NCBI GenBank assembly: GCA_003952965.2
Contig: CM025849.1
Span: 29,031,930-29,095,929, forward strand
DNA from: Morella rubra
Lineage: Eukaryota > Streptophyta > Magnoliopsida > Fagales > Myricaceae
Direction of reading: 5' to 3'
Length of the DNA stretch: 64,000 nt
Part shown: positions 1 to 10,490 of the stretch, one piece after another
Numbering within the stretch: the stretch's first letter is position 1
Layout: every line of letters starts with the position of its first letter
Program-made: the position numbers and the translations under genes
The notes under the pieces: generated by a model
What the model was told of the DNA's origin: nothing
The model's input: the letters and a program-made list of their open reading frames with translations, nothing else
Database searches by the model: none

Positions 1-65
1 TCCGGGTCGTCGGGCTGAGAACAAATTTTTTTTTTTAAAAAAAAAAAGATAATTAAACTTTACAC

Positions 66-284
66 CTTTCAAAGAGTTTACACTATGAGTAATGCTTAGT
101 GTCCTTATTGAGTTCTTCCTAGGTTCTTCTAAGAAGAATCAACGGCTCAGGATTAATTTTAAAAGTGAGCCTCATACACTCAGAGATCCTGAGCCGTTAG
201 ATTCTTTTTATAAGAACCTAAGAAGAATTCATGAAGGACACCAAGCATTTCTCTTACACTATTTAGTCTAAACTTATCCATTAC
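66..284. repeat. Hairpin MITE-like element
   Basis: Two arms of about 70 bp are imperfect reverse complements: the left arm near 84-152 reads ATGCTTAGTGTCC then later CGGCTCAGGAT, and the right arm near 184-270 reads ATCCTGAGCCG and later GGACACCAAGCAT. The arms flank a loop of about 30 bp. No coding capacity is present. This fits a non-autonomous foldback or MITE element; the family is not identified. Confidence 0.65.
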
Positions 285-1925
285 ATTTACTAACTACTCG
301 TTTTTAGACGTTGTACACCAAGGTTCGACCCAAGTTGACCCTCGTTGCTTTCGGTTGGTCACCCTCAAATTCATCCTTTTTCCTCCCCTTTTTTCTGCCA
401 ATTTCTGCAAAAAAAAATTCCCTACTCGCTACCACCAGCAAATATAAAATCCAAATCATTCACAACATTTATAACATTGATCCAACATAAAAATCGCAAC
501 AAATCCAAACAATTCACAACATTTGATCCAACAAAAAATTGCATCGGCCTAAAACAGAGAGAAAGAGGCAAAGTATGTGATAGATACTTGGAACCAACAA
601 AAAATCGACCCAAACAACCAAAATCAGCAACCAACTCAACAGAGAGAGCAAAAAAGAGATAGACCGAGTTTGTGAGCAAGCGAGCGAGAAAGATGTGAAT
701 CTGTGTATGGTTGAATAGAGCAAGTGATATGGTTCAGGCAGACAACAAAAACGTCGTAAATGTTTAGACCTTGGAGTTTAAAGATTTCGAGCATGCTTAT
801 AACTGGTACAATAGTTACTCAATTAGTGTCGGATAGAGCATCCACAACAATGGCTCACATAAGAACAAAGAAATAGAGTACTATACCAATAGAATGTTTG
901 TCTGCAACAAAGAAGGATTGAGAAGAACAAAGATCTCTCGTGATATTATTTACTTTAATTTTATTTTACATTGTATTTGTTTTAGTTATTATTATTTTTA
1001 TTGTAGTCTAATTTTAAGTTTGTATTTGTATTTATTTTAATTTTATTATTCTGTTTTATAATAATTTATTGACAATACCTATAACAGATACTTTTGCAGA
1101 AAAGAAAAAAAAATTTCAAAACTAAAACTAATAAAACCCTACTTAAGATCGACTATGACTCAAGGAAAATTAAATGGATTATCAATATTATAAATTAAAA
1201 ATGATATATTAATAAATCTAGAATATAACACTTTGTGAAAGTGATTTTGCATCTCAAAAATTTAGAAGAATATGTTTTAACTAAATTTTATTAATATTAT
1301 ATTTTTTAAATATATTATTTTATAAATTATTATAAAAGGTCTCATTTTGAAGTTTCGCCTAAAGCTTCAATTACCTTATAGCTGTCTTGAGTGAGATTCA
1401 TATTCGTTTGTAATATGAGTAGCAATTGAGAGCGTGAAGTAATCAATACTGAATTTTCTTCTCTTCATTTGTAGCAAATATTTCTTGCCATCTTTACCTC
1501 ATGGGTACAGTCCTCCAACAACTGAGCCACAAATTTAGTTTTTGAATTTCCATTACGGTTTTTACTAGAGTAGTGGCACACGACTAATTTTACACAAAGA
1601 TAATTTAGGGTCCGTTTGTTTAATTGTATTCCTCTTTTTGTAAAGTGTTTTATTTTCTTTCCGATGTTTGGATGTTTCATAAAACTGTGGTCAATAGAAA
1701 TGAGTTTCGGTCAAACGTAAAATATAAACTAATTTTTCGGAAAGTGGCTTCTTTTTTAAAAGTCGTGAATCTTCTTTCCCCATCCTCTCCCGACATCTCA
1801 CTCAACTGTTCTCCCCCTTCTCGCAGACTTCTTGCTCCCGATCTCTGTCTCTCTATATCTCTCCCGTTCTCCTCTCCTGACCTCTCACTCGATTGTTCTC
1901 ACCCTTCTCGCAGACTTCTTGCTCC

Positions 1926-1928
<3 letters not shown>

Positions 1929-2007
<79 letters not shown>
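1929..2007. repeat. (CT)n microsatellite
   Basis: A pure TC/CT dinucleotide run of about 79 bp, the longest simple repeat in the window. It lies inside a CT-rich strip (about 1780-2050) that follows a sequence at about 1606-1680 resembling the end of the TIR element at 19905. It gives rise to spurious poly-Ser/Leu and poly-Arg/Glu frames. Confidence 0.95.
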
Positions 2008-2012
<5 letters not shown>

Positions 2013-3034
2013 TCTCGGCATTTCTCTCTTCTCTCTCCCGTTCTCCTCTTCGAGGGATATCGAAATCGGTTCTTTAGCGACATTTTGAAGTCTCAAATCT
2101 AAACATTGAGCACAGATTCAAGTAATTTCTGTCTAGATTTATTGTGGTTGTGTCATAATCGAGTAAATCTTTTCTGGTAGATTTGATTTTGGTTTCTTTT
2201 TTGCCTTCAATATTTAGGTACTTAGACTTTCTAGATTTACGACTGGGCTGGGTTGTTTAAACGATGGCAGTGTTTTCTTCTCCTAGACTTTCCTTGTTTT
2301 TTTGGGCAAACAGGCTGGGTTGCTGTTCAGTTTCTTAGAGTATTGAGGACAGGAAAAGAAAATTGATGTTTCAGAAACTGGAATATGCATCCTCACTAAG
2401 AATAATAGATGCGGTAGAGGCAGTAAAGTCGAGTTATTATTTTTCTTTGGGTTAATGTGGAACCTGGCATTCTGGAATTTCGTTGCTTTTCTTTCTCTAC
2501 ATTTTCTCGGCAGCCACATGCATCATTATTGAACATGGTAAATACACAGCAGAAAAAACAGAAAGAAAAAAAAAATTAATGAACCCTTGGGTGGGACTTG
2601 GGAGCTGGCTGAGCTCCTGCTGTTATAAGCAGCTTTATTGAACATAGTTGAGCGGCCAATTTCCAATACTGATTCTTTTGGAGGCGAACCAAAAGACCAT
2701 TGATGGGAACAGGTGTTGGCTCATATTTAATCTTTTCGTTCGGATCTACTTTTGTCCCATTGGAATTTGGTTACCACATTATGCAAGAAAGTGAGGATTA
2801 TCACTCGTGCATATTCATTTCCTGGGCACATCCGTGGTCCTCCGACGAATGGGACAAAAGTGTATGGTGCGGGTCCCGTGTCTTGGAACCTTGAAGGATC
2901 AAACTTTTTTGGATCAGGAAAACATTCAGGATCTTTATGTGTACTTATAGTCCAAAAGGCCTGCGAGAAAGATAAATCCCATCAAGCCTTACGTCCCGAT
3001 TATGTCATGCCCTCAATTGGCTTGTACATGCATA

Positions 3035-3300
3035 GTTATATTGGAACTGGATTCCTTCCTAAGGACTCATTTTTGAATGAGTCTGACGAAGAAGATTCTT
3101 TCCCACAAATCTAACAGTCCACTGTCATTCATGTTGCATCCACGTCATTTAATAAATGACTATGACTGTAGAAATTACAATACTTTTTGCAATAATGTGG
3201 ATTACTGTGAGCTATTAGATTTGTAGGAGAAAATCTTTTTCATCAATCAGACTCATTCTAAAATGAGACCTTGGAAAGGAATCCAGTTCCATATTATATT
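3035..3300. repeat. Imperfect inverted repeat in P450 intron 2
   Basis: The segment around 3045-3115 (GGAACTGGATTCC ... CACAAATCTAA) returns as its reverse complement at about 3210-3295, with roughly 80-85% identity by eye and a loop of about 90 bp. It fills much of the intron between exons 2 and 3 of the P450 pseudogene. It could be a foldback transposon or a local inverted duplication; the transcript would form a long stem. Confidence 0.65.
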
Positions 3301-3565
3301 TACCTACCTTCCATCCCTTTGGAATTTTGTAACCTGCATAAGTGAGTTCAGTTGTGAGCTCTCTGAATGCTCCTGGACCAGGTGGTAGTAATCTCAATGT
3401 TTCGCATACCACAGTCCAAGAGTACTTCATCTTTTGTATGTCATCCCAATTCAGCAACTCATTGGGACCTTTAGAATTCGCAATCTCCGTTTGTTCTATT
3501 AAACAAGCGAACCACTTCCGAATCAAATTAAAATAACTGTAGAGTAAGTATGTATTTATTATATA

Positions 3566-4034
3566 GGGTAAATTACACTTTGCACCCACGTGGTTTGAAT
3601 GTCTTAACACTATGCACCCCGTTCTTTTGAGACATTCCATCCTTGTGGTTTGGAGGCTTTGACACTAATTTGCACTTCAATCAATTTTATCTATTCTTTC
3701 GAACGGAAAAGTCAACCATGTGCAGAATGAGTGATTGATCTTTTAGGTGTGAAGTGTCTCAAAAATCAAAGAACAGGATGCAAAGTGTTAAACTCCTCAA
3801 ACCACGTGGGTGCAAAGTGCAATTAATTACATTTTTTAATATTGGAGGCAAAATGGGTAAGTGAGCCACGTGTAGAACACGTGATTAATTTTTTGTTCGA
3901 AATAACGGATAATAGATGGTGGGGTGCAAATTGAAGGAAGCTCAAACCAAGTAGTTGAAATGTCTCAAAATTAAAAGAACAGGATACAAAGTGTCAAGAC
4001 CCCATACCACATGAGTGTAAAGTGTAATTAACCC
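3566..4034. mobile_element. MITE in P450 intron 1 (CACTTTGCACCC family)
   Basis: Inverted ends GGGTAAATTACACTTTGCACCC and its near complement ending in GTAATTAACCC bound this 469 bp element, with TA on both sides. The body repeats the phrase in both orientations (for instance near 3780-3825), which suggests a nested or internally duplicated element. Four CACGTG hexamers lie inside (3587, 3803, 3867, 3878). Related, more decayed copies are at 26311-26636 and 29275-29651. No transposase is encoded. Confidence 0.75.
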
Positions 4035-5108
4035 TACTATATATTTGACAATTATGTTTGAAGAGCTGCTTAAACGAAGGAATGCCTTAACCTTGCAACA
4101 TGCATTAGAGATATGGAGAATCTTACCTCTTAAGACCTCGCTATAGACATGGGGATGATCGGCAAGATAATTCATGATGGACGTTACTATTTAAGTGGTT
4201 GTATCGAAGCTGTCAATAAAGAAACCTGTTATGAGAGTAGCGACCACCCTCTCATCAATTTCCCTTCCATTCTCATCCCTTACAAGGAGCATACGAGTCA
4301 ACAGGTCAACTTGTGCCAACTGTTTATTTTGATAGAGCTCCATTTTTCTGTGTCTAATGAGTGCTAAAAGCTCATTGTTGATGAGTTTGCCTCTTTTAAG
4401 TGCATGACCAAAAGCTGTGCCCGGAAGATTTATCGGGAGGGATATGATGTCAGCTGCAATAAGACGGAACAGATTCGACAACCTAATCATATGCTCTGGA
4501 TTTGTGACATTGACAGATAGCTGACAAGCGATTGCAAACATGTACTTCTTTGCCAGTGGGAAAACCTTCACTTCTTTATATGGAGCCCAATCTATCTGCA
4601 TATGTTCTTTTGCCACGGAATCCATTATAGATATCTAACGTTGTAGAGCTTCTGGTTTGAAAAATTCTGGGAGCATGGATCGAAATCTGAATGGCTCTTC
4701 TTTTAAAGCTTCCATGTGAAAAGGGAAATGGGCAATTTTAACAATTGAGCGCGGCCACCATGGGGTGACATCCTTGTTCGCAATTGAAAACAAGAATTTG
4801 TTCCTAGCAGCGCCGCAAAACACAACGAAGTCCTCTCCAAACAAGGAGGTTCGGAACACCTCTGGTGCGTATCTTCTCATTCTTTCAGCTACAAACTCCA
4901 ACGGGTTACCACTTTGGCAGGCCTTGCCAAAAATCAAAGATTCACCAATGATAGGCCATCCTTTTCTACCAGGTGGAAGTTTTGGGGAAGAAGATTTGTG
5001 TCTATAAACACGGAAGAAGATCAGAGCAAGAGAATTGCATAGGATTGCAAGCTGAAGTAAATATGAGACGAAGAGATCCATAGAGGTTTACCAAGAATCT
5101 GCACCTTT

Positions 5109-5352
5109 TGATGAAGTGTGAAAAGTCTCGTCTATATTCAATGAATCAATCTGTGTACAGTAGCATGCATTTATACAGAAAGTTGTAACAACCTTTTCTA
5201 TAATTGCAGTAAATATTATCTACATAGTATCAGTACATGTGTGTTCAGTTATAGCAGAAGAATCTTTTACATAGGCTATAGAGTAGTGCGTTGGTGTTGG
5301 TGATGTACAGTGCGGAGGTGTCTTCTGCGTGACAGCTGTGGGTGATTCAACA
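5109..5352 (-). repeat. 3' LTR of the copia element
   Basis: This 244 bp direct repeat starts (element orientation) TGTTGAATCACCC and ends CTTCATCA. It is preceded on the element strand by a purine tract and followed on the host side by the target-site duplication. It differs from the 5' LTR by about ten substitutions and one single-base indel. Confidence 0.95.
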
Positions 5353-5361
5353 TCCCCCCGT
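5353..5361 (-). other. Polypurine tract
   Basis: On the element strand the sequence ACGGGGGGA abuts the 3' LTR. Position and composition fit the plus-strand primer site of LTR retrotransposons. Confidence 0.7.
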
Positions 5362-6760
5362 AAGCAAAACGGGAGAAGAACGACGGTGAGGCTTGAACGT
5401 AGGGTGCTAAAGCGTGAAACAGAAAGGGGCTTGGTGAATATGTCAGCAAGCTGGTCCTTGCTGGGAAGAAAAGAAACAGTCAGTGTACCATTGGCGACGC
5501 GATCGCACACAAAGTGAAAGTCAATGTCCACATGCTTCGTACGGGAGTGTAGAACGGGATTGACCGGGAGATAGGTAGCAGCTAAGTTGTCGCACCAAAG
5601 GGTGGGAGGTCGGGAGAGAAACACACCAAGCTCACGAAGAAGACATTGACACCAGAGGAGTTCGGCAGCAGTGTTGGCAACACTTTTGTATTCGGCTTCG
5701 GTGCTAGAGCGAGCAACGGTAGGCTGCTTGCAAGAGCTCCAAGAGACAAGAAAATTGCCCAGAAAAACACAATGTCCACCAGTGCTTCGCCGATCATCTG
5801 GACAGCTTGCCCAATCGGCATCTGAGAAGGCAGTAAGGTGAAGAGAGGAGGATGACCGGATGTGCAAACCGTAGTGAGAGGTATGACGAAGATATCTGAG
5901 AATGCGTTTGACCGCTTGCCAGTGTGGAACACAGGGAGAATGCATAAACTGGCATACCTTACTAACGGCAAAGGCAAGATTGGGACGAGTGAACGAAAGG
6001 TATTACAAACCATCGACAATGCTAAAATAGTATGTGGGATGGTCAAAAGGAGCACGAAGTGTGGCTGAGAGATGAGTAGTTGTAGCAAGAGGAGAAGTAA
6101 TGGGTTTAGCAGAGGACATGCCAGCCCGTGTGAGAAGATCAGAGATGTATTTGTGTTGAGAAAGAATGAGACCAGTGGTGGTATGCTGCACTTCAATGCC
6201 CAGGAAATAAGATAGAGAACCAAGATTTTTGACTGGAAAAGCTTGACCAAGAGTGTGAATAAGCGTTGAAACAGCAGAGGAGGAAGAACCAGTAACCACT
6301 ATGTCGTTGACATGGACAAGGAAATATAAGGTAAGTTGCGGGCGGTGATAGACGAAGAGAGAGGAGTCAGAGCGAATGGCCAAAAAACCAAGCTCCAAGA
6401 GGCGGGAGATGAGCCGTGAGAACCAAGCCTGAGGGGCCTGTTTCAAGCCATAGAGGGCCTTCCGAAGCTTGCAAATGTGAGAAGGGTAATCCGGATGTGA
6501 AAAACCCAGTGGTTGGTTCATGTAGACAGTCTCAAAGAGATCTCCATGCAAAAATGCATTTTGAATATCAAGTTAGCAAACGACCCATTTGGAGGAGACA
6601 GCAAGGGCAAAAACAATGCGAACAGTGGTGGGTTTCACCACCAGACTGAATGTTTCACTGAAATCAATTCTGGCGAGCTGGTGGTAGCCTTTTGCAGCAA
6701 GGCGGGCCTTACGGTGCTCAATGGAACCATCGGCATGACACTTGGTTTGAAAATCCACGT
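5353..6760 (-). pseudogene. copia pol: reverse transcriptase and RNase H remnants
   Basis: Read on the minus strand, about 6760-6003 encodes RT (motifs ARLAAKGYHQ, QPLGFSHPDYPSHICKL, ALYGLKQAPQAWF) and about 5945-5400 encodes RNase H ([58 protein letters not shown]). The catalytic RT box normally YVDD reads HVND here, so one metal-binding Asp is lost. A stop interrupts the frame near 6573, and RT and RNase H lie in different frames. These domains normally copy and degrade the RNA template; this copy is dead. Confidence 0.9.
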
Positions 6761-7084
6761 GCAGCCAACAACATTATTAGAAGAAGAAGGAGGGACAAGT
6801 GTCCAGGTATGGTTCTGAAGGAGAGCATGAAATTCCTGGTGCATGGCATGACGCCAAGCGGAGTGTTTCATGGCTTCGATAACAAAGGAAGGTGTCTCGG
6901 GTATAGAAGAAGAAGGGGTGACAGTAATGTGATAGGTACGGGGAGGAGGCCAAGGTATAATCCCATCAATACGAATTTTGGGACAAGAGATATTGTGAGA
7001 GGACCAAGTAGAGACACGAGGGGCACATGGTATAGTGGAAGGTGGATCCAAAAGTGGAGAGGGAGTAGATAAGGGCAGGGAGGC

Positions 7085-8420
7085 CTAAGAAGGACTAGGG
7101 GGAAAGGGGCTTGGAGAGGGAGACACCAAGGCAGGGTGTTGGCAGGTTGTATATGGACCGGGTAAAGAGATGAGGAGGGGGCAGTAAAGGGAGAGGAAGA
7201 AGGGCAGGTAAAGACGAAGGAGGGGGTGAGGGAAGGAGCGGGGAGTGGGCATAAGGAAAGCGAGTTTCATCAAAAAGGACATGGGGGTGATGTAGCTACG
7301 GTCAGTAGGAACATGATGACAGACATAGCCTTTGTGTAAAGGGCTGTAGCCCATAAAGACACACAATAGGGACCGATCCTGAAGCTTGTGACGTGAGTAG
7401 GCACGTAAGTGAGGCCAACAAGCACAACCGAAAGTACGGAGAGGTAAGTAGTCAGGGTGCTTTTTGTAAAGAAGAAAGAAAGGGGAATGACTGTTAAGAG
7501 AGGGAAACGGCAACTGATTAATAAGGTAGACAGCAGAGACAAAAGCTTCAGGCCAAAAACGACGAGGGAAAGAGGAGTGAGAGAGAAGAGTAAGACCAGT
7601 CTCCACAATATGCCGATGTTTCCTTTCCAGTGTACCATTTTGCTGGGGAACATGGGGGCAGGATACACGGTGAAGAATGCCGTGAGACTTAAAATATCCG
7701 TGGAAAGATTGAAATTCACCCCCCCAATCGGACTGAACACATTTAATCTTGGAATCAAACAGATTTTCAACTAACTGCTTAAATTGAAGAAATGTAGCAT
7801 AAACATCGGACTTAAGTTTGAGTGGGTACAACCAAGTGAAACGACTATAGTCGTCCACAAAAGCAACATAATAGCGAAAACTTGAAGCTGACAAAATTGG
7901 TGAAGGTCCCCAAAATCCGTGTGCACTAGATGAAGAGGAGCAGCAGAGTGAATGTGAGTAGAGGTCAAAGGCAAAGCATGACTTTTGGCCAGACGACAAG
8001 CAAAGCACACAACGGGACTGGATGAAGAAAGAGGCAGCTGGAACTTATTGAGGAGAGATCGCACGTTCCCCAACAAACGAAACCAAAGGAGGTGTGGAGG
8101 TGGGAAAGACATAGAGGCCGTTCTTAGTGGGTCCTTGAAGAAGAACTTTCTGGGTAGTGGAATCCTTAACAAGAAAGTAAGAAGAGTGAAATTCAAAGAA
8201 AACAACATTATCAAAACAAAAATGACGCACAGAGAGAAGATTTTTGGTAAGGGAGGGAACATGTAAGAGATTGTTAAGAGAAAGAGGACGAGTGGAAGAG
8301 GAAAGAACAGAATCACCGATGTTTTGGATAGGAATAGTAGATCCATCTCCAATCTTGACTTGATCATCGCTAGAGTAGAGGTGAGGATTGAGAGATAGAT
8401 TGTTGAAGTCGGAGGTCATA
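7085..8420 (-). pseudogene. copia pol: GAG-pre-integrase and integrase remnants
   Basis: The minus frame ending near 8045 starts with a protease/GAG-pre-integrase-like part (VKIGDGSTIPIQNIG, LLHVPSLTKNLLSV). The frame at 8008-7085 holds the integrase core: VDDYSRFTWLYPLK, then VQSDWGGEFQS and the downstream NGTLERKHRH, giving the expected D, D and E positions. The GKCK-type linker and CWPHLRAYSRHKLQ follow. Two frames plus an in-frame stop after the GAG-pre-integrase part show inactivation. Confidence 0.88.
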
Positions 8421-9438
8421 TGGTGAGAAGCAGCAATATCAGGATACCAAGAGAAATCAATGGGCTGATGTGGAACAGACGTGTAGTGGGCAGAAACTGA
8501 GGGTGGAGGAGAGGCCTAAAATGCTTGATTAAAGCGATTGTGGTAGACCAAAACAGTGTGGCCGGACTTAGAGTAGACCTGGCAGACCGGGCGAAAGTCA
8601 GAGAAGTCATGACGACCACCACGAGAACGACCGCGATGGCCTCCACGGTTGCCACGGTAACCATGACCCTATTGTGAAGAAGGAAATGAGCCAGAGGTCT
8701 TTGAAGACTGCTTAGTGGATATATTGGCAGATATATCAGGAGAGGGAGATAAGAGATTCTGTTGGTGAGAGAGCCAAGCTTCATGTGTGAGAAGGAAGCC
8801 ATAAACCTCCTCAGAAAAAAAAGGATCCAGCCGAGTAGTGAGGGAGGTGACCAGAGAATCGTACTCTGGACCAAAACCAGCCAAGAGAAAAGTAGTAAAC
8901 TCAGAGATGGCTAGTGGTTTGCCAGCAGCAGCCAAGGTGTCGGCAAGGAGCTTAGCTTTGTGATAATACTCAGTAATTGAGGCATTGTTCTTTTTCAGGG
9001 TAGCTAACTGATATTGAAAATGCATAAGGCGAGATTGAGAGTGAGTGGCAAAAAGACTTTCAAAAGCTGTCCATGCTAAACGGGAAGTGGGGTGACCGAT
9101 AACCTGAGCAATAAGAGGTTCGGACAAGGAGGAAATGATGGCACTGAGGATCAGATGGTCCTGTTGTTGCCAAAAAGCTAAGGCAGGGTTGGGGGTAACA
9201 TTATCGTCAAGAAATGGAGTAGGTTGAGGGATGGTGTCGTCAAGCTAGCCATAGAGACGCTGACCATGAAAATAGGGAGCAACTGGGTGCGCCATAAGAG
9301 ATAATTTTCGTGGGTAAGTTTGACAGTGACAAGGTGAGGAAGATTGGTAAGGATAGGATTGGGTGAAGAAGACGCAGCAAGTGCAGGGGCTGCAACTTCA
9401 TTGTTGACAGGGACAGGGTTGTCTGAAGCGGCAACCAT
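8416..9438 (-). pseudogene. copia gag remnant
   Basis: The gag ATG is at 9438. The product has the UBN2-type gag pattern (LTHENYLLWRTQLLPIF, then LATLKKNNASITEYYHKAK and FLLAGFGPEYDSL). The frame breaks near 9260 by a single-base loss with a stop just beyond, resumes in the frame covering 9127-8669, and is interrupted again by a stop near 8668. The zinc knuckle expected as CX2CX4HX4C reads CQVYSKSGHTVLVY, so the second and fourth Cys are Tyr; both fit TGC to TAC transitions. Confidence 0.85.
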
Positions 9439-9457
9439 GGACGTTAGTCCTTTTATA

Positions 9458-9469
9458 GCTCTAATACCA
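9458..9469 (-). other. Primer-binding site (tRNA-iMet type)
   Basis: Directly inside the 5' LTR the element strand reads TGGTATTAGAGC, one base from the plant initiator-Met primer site TGGTATCAGAGC. Confidence 0.85.
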
Positions 9470-9712
9470 TGATGAAGTGTGAAAAGTCTCGTCTATATTC
9501 AATGAATCAATCTGTGTACAGTAGCATGCATTTATACAAAAAGTTGTAACAACCTTTTCTATAATTGCGGTAAATATTATCTACGTAATATCAATACATG
9601 TGCGTTCAGTTATAGCAAAAGAATCTTTTACATAGGCTATAAAGTAGTGCGTTGGTGTTGGTGATGTAAGTGCGGAGGTGTCTTATGCGTGACAGCTGTG
9701 AGTGATTCAACA
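9470..9712 (-). repeat. 5' LTR of the copia element
   Basis: This 243 bp repeat is about 95% identical to the LTR at 5109-5352 and almost identical to a third copy at 10087-10329. The target-site duplication CCTTT follows at 9713-9717. Confidence 0.95.
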
Positions 9713-9962
9713 CCTTTTACTCAAGAAATAAAGAAGAAGAAGAAAAATTACGTACATCTTCTAACAAAACGCATGCATTTTACGTAACTTAAAAAAGCGG
9801 GAAAAAATGACTTCCATAAGTAGCCAATTATGTTTTTTTTTTATTCCACCTCTTTAGACATGATTACCTTATGGGTTGAATCAAGTTGGAGATGGCCCTC
9901 GTCAAGAAAAGAAAAGAGGACAAAAGCTAGATAGAGTGCTGGAATCAATGTTCCATAATTCC

Positions 9963-10490
9963 CTTGACAGTGACCGTGAGGAAATTTGTAAGGATAATTC
10001 CTAGACGCAGCAAGTGCAGGGCTGCAACTTCATTGTTGATAGGGACAGGGTTGTCTACCAACCATTTTGCTACTATAGGAATACCATGATGAAGTGTGAA
10101 AAGTCTCGTCTATATTCAATGAATCAATCTGTGTACAGTAGCATGCATTTATACAAAAAGTTGTAACAACCTTTTCTATAATTGCGGTAAATATTATCTA
10201 CGTAATATCAATACATGTGCGTTCAGTTATAGCAGAAGAATCTTTTACATAGGCTATAGAGTAGTGCGTTGGTGTTGGTGATGTAAGTGCGGAGGTGTCT
10301 TATGCGTGACAGCTGTGAGTGATTCAACACCTTTTACTCAAGAAATAAAGAAGATGAAGAAAAATTACGTACATCTTCTAACAAAACGCATGCATTTTAC
10401 GTAACTTAAAAAAGCGGGAAAAAATGACTTCCATAATGTAGCCAATTATGTTTTTTTTTTATTCCACCTCTTTAGACATGATTACCTTAT
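9963..10490. repeat. Tandem duplication, copy B with third LTR
   Basis: Copy B includes a shortened gag-start region (about 9963-10086, diverged and deleted relative to copy A), a full LTR at 10087-10329, and the same host flank beginning CCTTTTACTCAAG. Since both LTR and flank are shared, this is a duplication made after insertion, not a second insertion. Confidence 0.88.

Larger units (their letters stand above)
1..2684. other. Intergenic region, left edge
   Basis: No gene could be supported here. The stretch is AT-rich and holds a hairpin MITE near its left end, a TIR-like end near 1606 and a long CT microsatellite. Open frames at 345-723 and 1624-2088 have low-complexity products (Ser/Leu/Lys/Thr-rich) with no recognisable domain and are best read as chance frames. 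The strip 2100-2684 shows no motif I recognise; it would be the 3' flank of the P450 pseudogene. Confidence 0.6.
2685..5081 (-). pseudogene. CYP716-type cytochrome P450 pseudogene
   Basis: Three-exon structure on the minus strand: exon 1 5081-4127, exon 2 3495-3308, exon 3 2960 to about 2685, all with GT-AG introns and compatible phases. The start MDLFVSYLLQL gives an N-terminal membrane anchor followed by the Pro-rich hinge LPPGRKGWPIIGES. Exon 2 carries the ExxR helix (CETLRLLPP) and the PERF-like region; exon 3 carries the haem-binding motif [18 protein letters not shown]. The pattern matches plant CYP716 (typically triterpenoid oxidases, ER membrane), from family knowledge. The gene is broken: an in-frame TAG near 4632-4637 just after PEALQR, an in-frame TAA near 4190 after FDTTT, and an extra A in an AAAA run of exon 3 that gives a stop at 2727-2729 instead of reading on to about 2685. 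An LTR element sits directly upstream of the ATG. Confidence 0.88.
5109..9712 (-). mobile_element. Ty1/copia LTR retrotransposon, defective
   Basis: A complete 4.6 kb element on the minus strand: TG...CA LTRs of 244 and 243 bp, a 5 bp target-site duplication CCTTT (5104-5108 and 9713-9717), an initiator-Met tRNA-type primer site, a G-rich polypurine tract, and the order gag, integrase, reverse transcriptase, RNase H (integrase before RT, hence copia). Short LTRs and overall size resemble the Ale/Retrofit lineage (inference). The LTRs differ at about 11 positions, mostly transitions, so the insertion is not recent. Several stops and frameshifts make it non-autonomous. It sits 27 bp upstream of the P450 pseudogene ATG in the same orientation. 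Confidence 0.95.
9320..9872. repeat. Tandem duplication, copy A (gag start, LTR, flank)
   Basis: This stretch contains the gag start, primer site, 5' LTR and about 160 bp of host flank. All of it recurs in the same order and orientation at 9963-10490. The strip between them (9873-9962) is unique. Confidence 0.9.

Noticed and set aside
345..723. Overlapping open frames of 69-105 codons on both strands
   Set aside because: Low-complexity Asn/Thr/Lys or Leu/Phe-rich products from AT-rich DNA, no domain, no splice context.
1624..2096. 154-codon plus frame and antisense Arg/Glu frame
   Set aside because: Both are created by the CT dinucleotide run and are not proteins.
10087..10329. A second independent copia insertion (solo LTR)
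   Set aside because: Its flanks match those of the neighbouring LTR on both sides, so it arose by tandem duplication.
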